DNA of 64,000 bases, taken from NCBI GenBank assembly GCA_965222205.1, contig OZ244932.1:3224001-3288000 (forward strand), written 5' to 3'. Both the position numbers and the translations under genes were made by a program. Of the stretch, positions 52,870-60,418 are shown in pieces. Numbering within the stretch: the first letter of the stretch is position 1; each line of letters starts with the position of its first letter. Under the pieces are notes generated by a model. The model worked only from the letters and a program-made list of their open reading frames with translations. It did not search any database and was not told the DNA's origin. Source of the stretch: RHLJ01 sp965222205 (lineage in GTDB: Bacteria > Bacteroidota > Rhodothermia > Balneolales > Balneolaceae).

Positions 52870-53010
52870 ATGACCGATAACACCCTTCGATCAGATGCAG
52901 AACCTTCTCAGTGGCCATTCCAAACACGTTTCGGAATCTTTGAGGAGTATGAAAAAGATCAAATGAGCATTAAAACAGAATCAAAACCTGACCATAAGAT
53001 GCTGAAATAA
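52870..53010 (+). CDS. Possible 46-residue protein ending in a repeat
   Basis: A short frame from ATG with protein-like composition (MTDNTLRSDAEPSQWPFQTR, then FGIFEEYEKDQMSIK). Its last codons and stop, KMLK-stop, lie inside the 26-bp palindrome at 52997-53022, so the insertion of that repeat may have created the present C-terminus. No family recognised, no clear RBS. It could also be the truncated end of an older gene. Confidence 0.35.
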   Translation: MTDNTLRSDAEPSQWPFQTRFGIFEEYEKDQMSIKTESKPDHKMLK

Positions 53011-53022
53011 ATTCAGCATGAC
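52997..53022. repeat. Solo 26-bp palindrome (right-end orientation)
   Basis: AGATGCTGAA…TTCAGCATGAC, the reverse orientation of the GTCAT…ATCT end, 42 bp before the left end of the GIY-YIG element. The stem is ATGCTGAA/TTCAGCAT. It could be left from an earlier, adjacent insertion. Confidence 0.7.
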
Positions 53023-53064
53023 CTGTTTTAAGTTAATAGCAATGGCTGGTTTTATAACTTACTC

Positions 53065-53509
53065 GTCATCCTGAACTTGTTTCAGCATCTTAAGAGTCGA
53101 TCTCTTAAATCTATTTAACCTATCACTGTAAGGAAGGCCTTCCAGCCCGGTCTTACATACCATGAACAAAGGCTATGTCTACTTTCTTACCAACTTTCAA
53201 AGAACTACGCTCTATATCGGAGTAACAATTAACCTTTCCAGTAGGGTATGGAATCATAAAGAGGGGAAGGGTTCCGAATTTACTTCAAAGTATAACCTTA
53301 CCATTCTTGTTTATGCTGAAGAATATGATTCCATTTCTGATGCTATAGCAAGAGAAAAGAAGCTTAAGAACTGGCATAAAGACTGGAAATGGAATTTGGT
53401 GAAGGGGCATAACCCAAACTTGATAGATTGGTATGAGACTTTAAGAGGATGAATCCTTTTATTGGAATTGAAGCTATTTCGTAAGATCCTGAAACAAGTT
53501 CAGGATGAC
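53065..53509 (+). mobile_element. GIY-YIG nuclease gene between 26-bp inverted repeats
   Basis: Ends at 53065-53090 (GTCATCCTGAA…TTCAGCATCT) and 53484-53509 (AGATCCTGAA…TTCAGGATGAC) are reverse complements at 25 of 26 positions, and each is itself a hairpin. The 445-bp unit contains only the 96-residue GIY-YIG gene. A deleted relative with the same architecture lies at 9714-9974, and end-only 87-bp forms lie at 13614, 15375 and 16406. No target duplication is apparent. It ends 17 bp before the KAP-like ATPase gene. Confidence 0.75.
53162..53452 (+). CDS. Single-domain GIY-YIG nuclease
   Basis: A 96-residue GIY-YIG (URI-type) protein. GIY-YIG motif as GYVYFL…TLYIGVT (residues 4-22), conserved Arg in LSSRVWNHKEG, metal-binding Glu in DAIAREKKLKNWHKDWKW, and Asn in KGHNPNL. 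Stand-alone members of this size are frequent in Bacteroidota and lack known biology. Position between palindromic inverted repeats, and the decayed sibling at 9753, suggest that it acts on those ends. Confidence 0.92.
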   Translation: MNKGYVYFLTNFQRTTLYIGVTINLSSRVWNHKEGKGSEFTSKYNLTILVYAEEYDSISDAIAREKKLKNWHKDWKWNLVKGHNPNLIDWYETLRG

Positions 53510-53526
53510 CTAATTAAAAAAACCAT

Positions 53527-55359
53527 ATGAATAAGCATATAGAAGAATATTTAGATTTTTATTTAAGCCTAGAAGCTCCAAAATATGCTGTTTTGATTGA
53601 TGGAGAATGGGGGTCCGGGAAAACATATTTCATACAATCTTTTTTTAAGAAAAGGCCAATTAGAAAAGTAATAAAGAAAATAATAGACGGATCAGTAATA
53701 ACCTGGCTTGATTCAACGGGAAAACATGAAAAGAGTTATATTTATATAAGTCTAAACGGAGTTTCTACAACAAGGGATATTGAGGTAGAAATATTTCGTC
53801 AACTTTACCCAATACTAAGTGATGAGAAAGCTAGGTTGTCGGGGAAATTACTTAGCGACCTAATTAAAACATCATTAAAGATTGAGTTGAGTTCATTGTC
53901 AGAAGTTCAAAAACTCCTTATCAATACTGATAACAAGGTTTTAGTATTTGATGATTTAGAGAGAGCCAAAATATCTATGAAAGAAGCCTTAGGATATATT
54001 AATTATTTCGTTGAGCATGAGGGTCAGAAAGTTATTTTAGTCGGGAATGTAAATAAAATAGAAAAGGATGAATTACTTAAAGACACAAAAGAAAAACTTG
54101 TAGGTAAAACTTTTTATATAGAACCACTCTTTGAAAATGCATTTAATAATTTCTTAGAAGAGCTTTCAGATGACGAAACTATATTACTTCTCAAATTAAA
54201 TAAAGAAGAGATTAAAGTAATTTTTTTTGAGTCAGGATGTAATAATTTAAGGTTACTAAGGTATGGTATACTAGAATTTAAAGCCTTTTTTCTTGGAGTT
54301 AAGTCTCTATATGAAAAAAGCGTTAACAATGAAGAGCTTATAAGTGATTTCATTAAGATTTTCTTCATGTTTACTTTTGAGCTTGGTTCGGGAAATATTG
54401 ACAAAAGTTCTTTTGATAAAATTAAGGATGTAGTAGTTGGTGTAGCAAACCAAAACGATCCAACGGATATTGATATTCACCTTTTAACTCAAAAGTACAA
54501 TGGGGTTAATTTTAGAGAATTAATATTTTCATATAGGTTTTGGCAAACATTTTTTGTTGACGGAAAACTAAACATAAAAGAGTTTAAAGAAGTCGAAAAA
54601 AACCCAAAGTATTTTTTAGAAGTAAAGCCACTTTGGTATCAGCTTTGGGATATTTATGAATTAAGTGATCCAGACTTAAAGGATTTATTATCAAGATTGG
54701 AAATAAAAAAACAATCCTTTGACTTTTCTTCAGTGGAGGAAATTATTCATATAGTCGGAACTTTGATTGAGTTAAATGAACTAAATATTTACTCAAAAGA
54801 AGACGAAGAAATAATTCAAGATTATATAGCCCAAATTGAGAAATTTGTTGAACAGAACGAATCAAAATTTCTTAGCAACAAGCTAAAAGTGGATGATACA
54901 TTAATGGGATCTCAGGTTAGAAGTTATGGAAAGCCTGAATTCAAAGCATTTATTAATAAGGTCGAAGAAATAGTAAATCAGGGTTTAATAAATGCAAATT
55001 CAGAAAAGGTAATGGGGTTATTTGAATTACTTGAACTAGATATTGAAAAATACAAAACGGAAGTAATTAAATATGAGCTTTCAAGAAACTTAAATCTTCC
55101 ATTTTTCTCAATATGGGATTTAGAAGAAATGATAAACCTCCTAAAGAGAAAATCTCCAAAAGAAAGAAGAGATATTATTTTTTCAATAAGAAACCGAATT
55201 AAAGAATTAGAGGTGACAATTGAAGATAAAATTTGGGTCGAAAAATTAGTTTCTAAGATTATTGAAGAATTTGAATTCAAGGGAAAATCTATAGAAAATT
55301 TCAGTATGTCTGAATCTGTAAAGTTTTTAGAGGCAGCCTTAGAAAATCATCAAAAATAA
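53527..55359 (+). CDS. KAP-like P-loop ATPase of unknown function
   Basis: A 610-residue, very AT-rich gene. The N-terminal 210 residues form a KAP-type P-loop domain: Walker A GEWGSGKTYF (about 27-36), then IYISLNGVSTTRDIEVEIF, and Walker B KVLVFDDLERAKIS near residue 140, with NYFVEHEGQKVILVGNVNKI as sensor region. No membrane helices are evident. The C-terminal 400 residues are helical and unassigned. KAP and related NTPases are often anti-phage or membrane-linked. The composition suggests acquisition by transfer. A defence role is a guess. Confidence 0.8.
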   Translation: MNKHIEEYLDFYLSLEAPKYAVLIDGEWGSGKTYFIQSFFKKRPIRKVIKKIIDGSVITWLDSTGKHEKSYIYISLNGVSTTRDIEVEIFRQLYPILSDEKARLSGKLLSDLIKTSLKIELSSLSEVQKLLINTDNKVLVFDDLERAKISMKEALGYINYFVEHEGQKVILVGNVNKIEKDELLKDTKEKLVGKTFYIEPLFENAFNNFLEELSDDETILLLKLNKEEIKVIFFESGCNNLRLLRYGILEFKAFFLGVKSLYEKSVNNEELISDFIKIFFMFTFELGSGNIDKSSFDKIKDVVVGVANQNDPTDIDIHLLTQKYNGVNFRELIFSYRFWQTFFVDGKLNIKEFKEVEKNPKYFLEVKPLWYQLWDIYELSDPDLKDLLSRLEIKKQSFDFSSVEEIIHIVGTLIELNELNIYSKEDEEIIQDYIAQIEKFVEQNESKFLSNKLKVDDTLMGSQVRSYGKPEFKAFINKVEEIVNQGLINANSEKVMGLFELLELDIEKYKTEVIKYELSRNLNLPFFSIWDLEEMINLLKRKSPKERRDIIFSIRNRIKELEVTIEDKIWVEKLVSKIIEEFEFKGKSIENFSMSESVKFLEAALENHQK

Positions 55360-55364
55360 TTTAA

Positions 55365-57215
55365 TCACTCCAACTCCCAAACCCAGGCTACTTTGCCCTC
55401 TACTTCAAAATCCTGAGACAGATCAATAGAGGAATTAGTAAAGATGTTTTTCCCAGTATCAAAAGAATCGAGGATTTCGGATAAGACATCTCTGGGAATA
55501 GTCACAGCTTCTTCGTTTTGATTCATGACTACCATCACGGTTTGGTTTTCATGAATTCGGAAGTACACATACACTCCATTCTCTGGTACAAAGTGCAGGA
55601 GTCGCCCATATTTAACGGCATCGGAAGTCTGCCTCCATTTCCCTAAATGACTTGCAAAATCATAGATCTCATTTTCTTTCTCAGTTCTGCCTTCGCGGGT
55701 AAAAACAGAGCGTTCGTCACCATTCCATCCACCGGGCATATTAGGTCTTCGGTATTCGTCATCTCCTCCGCGATATTCATGCTCCATCATGAGCTCGGTT
55801 CCGTAATACACCTGAGGAATACCACGGGTAGTTAGCAGAAAGGTATATGCCATCTTAAAATGGTCTTCATTCTTACGAACTCGTTCATAAATTCGATCCA
55901 TATCATGATTATCCAGAAAGATGACATTTTTCGTTGGGTCTTTATAAAGGAAGTCATTGGTGAGAATATTCCAGATTCTGGCAACGCCATTATCCCAGCC
56001 AAAATCTTCGTTGAGTGCAGCATCAACTGCTTGGGCAAGAGGGAAGTCGGTAACACTTGGCAGGTGTGAATTATAGCCGTCATCAATCCCTTCCTGATCA
56101 TATTGCCAATAAGATTCAGGGCCCGGAAAATTCAGCCATGCCTCTCCTACAATATTGAAATCAGGATAGGCTTCTAATACTTCTTTAGCCCATCGAGCCA
56201 TGTATTTTTTATCCGGGAATACGTAGGTGTCCATTCGAATTCCATCGATTCCTGAGTATTCAATCCACCAAATAGTATTCTGGATCAGGTAATCGGCAAG
56301 AAACTCATTTTTTTGATTCAGGTCGGGCATTTCCCTGACAAACCAGCCATTTAACAATCGATCTGTATCATGTTTAGAGGCATAGGGATCGGAAGAAACA
56401 GGACCCCGGTAATTAGTTTGCCCTTCGGTTTCCCAGTCATGCACCCAGTCTTTGGTTGGCAGATCTTTCATCCACCAGTGCTGGTCTCCGATGTGATTAT
56501 GAATCATATCCATAATCACTTTCATGTCCATGGAATGTACTTTGTCAACCAGTGCTTTGTATTCTTCATTGGTTCCAAACCGGCGATCTACTTTATATAA
56601 ATCTGTAGCGGCGTAACCATGATAGCCTCCGTATTCAGGATACATATCATTTTCGAAGGTTGGAGTAAACCAAATCGCGGTCATCCCTAAATCCTGAATA
56701 TAATCCAGATGCTTTGATACTCCTGCAAGGTCTCCGCCCTGACGACGTTCCGGATCAGATCGATCGGCCGATTCAAGCATCCCTTCGATGCTGTCATTCT
56801 CAGGATTACCATTCGCGAAACGGTCGGGCATCATCAGATAAATTAAGTCGGAAGAATCAAAGCCCTGGTTTCTCCCTTCCAGTGGTTCACGTTCTTTTAA
56901 CTCATAATCGAGTTCAATGGTTTTTCCATGATGAGTGAGAGTAATGTTGATGGTGCCTGGCATTGCATCGGGACTAACATCCAAATAAAGAAAAAGGTAG
57001 TTGGGAGAATCAACGGCATACTGGCTGGTGATAGAAACTCCGGGGTAATCCAAAGATGCACGGTATAAACCGAGATCATCACCATACAATTGGATTTGCA
57101 ATTCCTGAACAGGCATATCTGTCCACCAAAAAGGAGGGTCAGTTTTATCAACCTGAGCCTGAGAAATAGAGAAAGTGATAAATGATAAAACAAAGAGGCT
57201 AAAAATGTTCTTCAT
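55365..57215 (-). CDS. GH13 alpha-amylase/cyclomaltodextrinase-like enzyme
   Basis: A 616-residue exported glycoside hydrolase (signal peptide 1-20). Residues 25-110 resemble the cyclomaltodextrinase N-terminal beta domain. GH13 motifs follow: region I MDMIHNHIGD, region II GIRMDTYVF with the nucleophile Asp, region III VGEAWL with the acid/base Glu, and region IV FLDNHDMDR. The C-terminal strand domain closes the protein. It would degrade alpha-glucans or cyclodextrins in the periplasm. It converges with the KAP-like gene, with 5 bp between stops. Confidence 0.94.
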   Translation of the reverse strand: MKNIFSLFVLSFITFSISQAQVDKTDPPFWWTDMPVQELQIQLYGDDLGLYRASLDYPGVSITSQYAVDSPNYLFLYLDVSPDAMPGTINITLTHHGKTIELDYELKEREPLEGRNQGFDSSDLIYLMMPDRFANGNPENDSIEGMLESADRSDPERRQGGDLAGVSKHLDYIQDLGMTAIWFTPTFENDMYPEYGGYHGYAATDLYKVDRRFGTNEEYKALVDKVHSMDMKVIMDMIHNHIGDQHWWMKDLPTKDWVHDWETEGQTNYRGPVSSDPYASKHDTDRLLNGWFVREMPDLNQKNEFLADYLIQNTIWWIEYSGIDGIRMDTYVFPDKKYMARWAKEVLEAYPDFNIVGEAWLNFPGPESYWQYDQEGIDDGYNSHLPSVTDFPLAQAVDAALNEDFGWDNGVARIWNILTNDFLYKDPTKNVIFLDNHDMDRIYERVRKNEDHFKMAYTFLLTTRGIPQVYYGTELMMEHEYRGGDDEYRRPNMPGGWNGDERSVFTREGRTEKENEIYDFASHLGKWRQTSDAVKYGRLLHFVPENGVYVYFRIHENQTVMVVMNQNEEAVTIPRDVLSEILDSFDTGKNIFTNSSIDLSQDFEVEGKVAWVWELE

Positions 57216-57309
57216 GAATAGTGATTTTGATCTAATTTTTGATCAATAATAATGAACGGGGCGAAGATAATCTTATGTAAATGCTTACATGGCTCTCTAT
57301 CCGGTATAA

Positions 57310-59934
57310 CTATTCACTTTTCAGACTATCCACTGGATTAGCCGTTGCAGTTTTAATTGATTTATAGCTTACAGTTAGCATAGCCACCACGAGTATAAAT
57401 ATTCCTGAAATAACAAAAATAGTAGGGGATATCGAAATTTTGAATGCAAAATCCTGAAGCCAGTTTTGTGCCAGATACCACCCAATTGGAGTAGCAATCA
57501 GAAAACTAATACCAACTAATTTCAAGAAGTCTTTATTCAATAGAGAAATGATTTGCAAAAGATCTGCACCAAGTACTTTACGAATACCGATTTCTTTAGT
57601 TCTTTGTTCTGTTACGAAAGTCGCTAACCCAAAAAGGCCAAGACTGGCAATGATTAGTGCGAGTATTGTGAAGTAGTTAAAAATGCTTCCTAGCCGGAGA
57701 TCAGCACGGTACATATTTTCATAGGAATCATCCAAAAAAGAATAAGAAAATGGAAAAGTAGGTGAGAACTCCTTAAAAGTAGATTCTAACGTGGAAATAG
57801 TTTCATCAACATTTTCAGAGTCTATTTTTGCTAATATATACCGTTGATTATTTTGTGGAGCTAACATAATTGTTAGAGGTGCAATCTCTTGGTAAAGAGA
57901 AAGAAAGTTGAAGTCTTTAACGATTCCAACAACAGTACCCTTACTTCCCCAAGCCTCAAATGACTTTCCAATAGCCTCTTCTTTAGTCCATCCAATTTCT
58001 GCAAGAGCGGCCTCATTTAGTAAATAGTCGGTAGTACTCTCTCTGTGGAGTTCTTTAGAAAAAGACCGCCCTTGTATAACATTAATACTTACCATTTCAA
58101 TGAAGTTAAAACCGACAGGCGCCACATAAATACCCAGTTCCTTACCCTCAGGTTTTCCTTCCCAATTAGTACCAGTAGTTCTGCTTGTTACGCTCGTTGG
58201 TTGAAATTGTGTAGTGCTAACGGATTGAATCGAAGGGTTTTTCAGAAGTTCTTGCTCCAGGGATTCATAGCTCTCCCAAAGCTGAGGGTCATTAACAGAA
58301 ATAGTTACTATCTGTTCTCTATCTAATCCAGTGTCCGTATTTCTGATATAATCAAGTTGCTTAAATACTACGATTGAGCCAATTACAAGTATGATGGTAA
58401 TAGTGAATTGTCCAATAACCAGAAGATTTCTTAAAAAAGTATTCCCTTTACCACCATTAACTTGGCTTTTAAGAATAAGTGCCGGTTTTAGCTTTGACAT
58501 AAAAAAAGCAGGATAACTTCCTGAAATGATCCCAGCTATCAAACTGGTTCCCAGTACAAAAGCCAAGAACTTCCAACCTAAGAAGATTTGGACAGTAAGT
58601 TCACGGCCAACCAGTTCGCTAAAAGTGGGGAGAAACCCAATTATAATCAGCACAGCTGCAATAATGCTTAATGCAGAAATAACAACCGCCTCAGAAATAA
58701 ACTGCATAATTAGATTAGATCTAATGGCACCTATTACCTTTCGCACACCCACCTCTTTCGCTCTTGTCAGAGATCGCGCAGTAGAAAGATTCATATAGTT
58801 AATGCAGGCAATAATCAGGATGATTAATGCAATTACCGAAAACATATATACATACTTAATATCACCCAGACTTGAGGGATTGAAGTTTAAATTGCCGGAT
58901 TTAAGATGTATATCTTCTAAGGGCTGTAATATGTGTATTGGTAAATTCTCAGGATTATTTTGATAGTAATCACTAGCAGCAATGTATGTGTCTGCAAATC
59001 CCGGTAGTTTTTTTGAAAATTCCTTCGCAGAAATACCTTCTTGTAAAGTTATGAATGTATAGTTGTTGGTATTACTCCATTCATTCAGATTATATTCGTA
59101 GTATGGAGTAGTCTGATCATTAACAACGTATTGAAATTTGAAATGAGAGTTTTTTGGAGGATCAGCAATAACTCCCGTTACTGTTTTAACAACAGTATTA
59201 CCATTAGCATACATCTGATCAACAGTTTTATTGATTGGATTTGCCTCATCAAAAAGTTTCTCCGCCATAGTTTGAGTGAGAATAATAGAGTTCGGGTCGT
59301 TAAGGGCGGTTTCAGAATTCCCACCAAACCATTGGTAGCTAAAGGTTTTAAAGAAGTCTTCATCGGCAGCAACTCCCCACTCAATAAAAGAGCGATCTTC
59401 TCGGGATAATAATGTTCTCGAGTTGCCAAAATAGGAGGCATACTCAACCTCTGGAAAATCCTGCTTTAAGGTGGCTGCCATAGCCGTTGGAGTTAATGCA
59501 AACCACTCTGATCCCAGGTACTCATTTCCAGGCTGTTTAGCTACTACACGATACGTGCGATCACTATGCTCATGAAAAGTGTCATAGCTAAGTTCATATT
59601 GAATGAACAGACCAATTAAAACAAAGCAGGCAAGCCCAATGGATAACCCAAAAATATTTATGAACGAATAGCTTTTTTGATTTTTGAGGTTGCGAAATGA
59701 AATTTTCAGATAGTTTTTAAACATTCCGGCGCTCCAGTAGAGTTTATGAGTAATTTTTGATGGCGCATATCGGAGTATTTGCCCCCAATACCAGCGATTA
59801 GCTTTTGATTTTCCTTCTTTTTCCAGCAGGTAAGAATACTGCTCCTCGAAATCCCCGAGGGTGGTTTTCCAGACATCATCATATAGCAGCTTGCTTAGAA
59901 TTTTTTCAGCTAGTTTGGGTGGTTGGTTACTCAT
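57310..59934 (-). CDS. FtsX/MacB-type ABC permease with permease-prefix domain
   Basis: An 874-residue membrane protein. The first 75 residues form a 'permease prefix' (LAEKILSKLLYDDVWKTTLGDFEEQYSYLLEKEGK in part), a feature of PadR-linked permeases. Two halves follow, each with a MacB-type periplasmic domain and an FtsX membrane unit (IIACINYMNLSTARSLTRAKEVGVRKVIGA and LATFVTEQRTKEIGIRKVLGA read in pieces). No ABC ATPase gene is adjacent. It follows the PadR gene by one base, so the regulator controls it. Substrate unknown; relatives act in export or envelope stress. Confidence 0.92.
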   Translation of the reverse strand: MSNQPPKLAEKILSKLLYDDVWKTTLGDFEEQYSYLLEKEGKSKANRWYWGQILRYAPSKITHKLYWSAGMFKNYLKISFRNLKNQKSYSFINIFGLSIGLACFVLIGLFIQYELSYDTFHEHSDRTYRVVAKQPGNEYLGSEWFALTPTAMAATLKQDFPEVEYASYFGNSRTLLSREDRSFIEWGVAADEDFFKTFSYQWFGGNSETALNDPNSIILTQTMAEKLFDEANPINKTVDQMYANGNTVVKTVTGVIADPPKNSHFKFQYVVNDQTTPYYEYNLNEWSNTNNYTFITLQEGISAKEFSKKLPGFADTYIAASDYYQNNPENLPIHILQPLEDIHLKSGNLNFNPSSLGDIKYVYMFSVIALIILIIACINYMNLSTARSLTRAKEVGVRKVIGAIRSNLIMQFISEAVVISALSIIAAVLIIIGFLPTFSELVGRELTVQIFLGWKFLAFVLGTSLIAGIISGSYPAFFMSKLKPALILKSQVNGGKGNTFLRNLLVIGQFTITIILVIGSIVVFKQLDYIRNTDTGLDREQIVTISVNDPQLWESYESLEQELLKNPSIQSVSTTQFQPTSVTSRTTGTNWEGKPEGKELGIYVAPVGFNFIEMVSINVIQGRSFSKELHRESTTDYLLNEAALAEIGWTKEEAIGKSFEAWGSKGTVVGIVKDFNFLSLYQEIAPLTIMLAPQNNQRYILAKIDSENVDETISTLESTFKEFSPTFPFSYSFLDDSYENMYRADLRLGSIFNYFTILALIIASLGLFGLATFVTEQRTKEIGIRKVLGADLLQIISLLNKDFLKLVGISFLIATPIGWYLAQNWLQDFAFKISISPTIFVISGIFILVVAMLTVSYKSIKTATANPVDSLKSE

Positions 59935-59935
59935 G

Positions 59936-60268
59936 TCAGCCTCCGGCGAACATAAGTTGAGGAATACCAGCCCAAATGGTTTGTTGGACTTCGTAAATTT
60001 CCCTGAGTGCTTTTTTACCAGCGGGCGTTAGTTTATAGATGCGTTTATGGCGCCCACCACGTTCAGGGGTAGATTCTGAAAGGGTAGACATTAACTGTCC
60101 GCGTTTTTCCAGACGTTCGAGCGGCATATAAATACCACCGAGCGACCAGTCTTTATCCGTAATTTCATTTAGTTTTTGTTGAATGGGAATGCTATAGGCG
60201 TCATCCTGTAATTTCCATACGGCCAGTAAAATGAATTCTTCAGTTCGGGTAAGTAGTTTCATAAGCAA
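59936..60268 (-). CDS. PadR-family transcriptional regulator
   Basis: A 110-residue PadR winged-helix repressor. EEFILLAVWKLQDDAYSIPIQQKLNEITDKDWSLGGIYMPLERLEKRGQL is the family core (read from residue 10), and the C-terminal helix includes GGRHKRIYKLTPAGKKALREI. Paired with the permease directly downstream, a standard Bacteroidota arrangement. A 19-bp inverted repeat just upstream is the likely operator. Confidence 0.93.
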   Translation of the reverse strand: MLMKLLTRTEEFILLAVWKLQDDAYSIPIQQKLNEITDKDWSLGGIYMPLERLEKRGQLMSTLSESTPERGGRHKRIYKLTPAGKKALREIYEVQQTIWAGIPQLMFAGG

Positions 60269-60270
60269 TC

Positions 60271-60331
60271 AATTCTAAAATTTTGAAACTAATACTACTC
60301 AAAAAATCTTTTGTTTCAAATTTTTAGAATT
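60271..60331. promoter_or_regulatory. Candidate PadR operator (19-bp inverted repeat)
   Basis: AATTCTAAAATTTTGAAAC (60271-60289) and GTTTCAAATTTTTAGAATT (60313-60331) match as reverse complements at 18 of 19 positions, with a 23-bp gap. The repeat begins 3 bp upstream of the PadR start and lies in the divergent region shared with the histidine-kinase gene. Confidence 0.65.
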
Positions 60332-60418
60332 GGCTTGAAACCCAAAAAACAACTGGTAGCAATTTTCTTTCAGTTTCCTATTTTAGGGGAGGTTTTAGCT
60401 TAATCAATCTCGGGTGAC

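Noticed and set aside
53065..53509. Insertion sequence with a DDE or Y1 transposase
   Set aside because: The only gene is GIY-YIG; no DDE or HUH motif and no clear target duplication at the ends.
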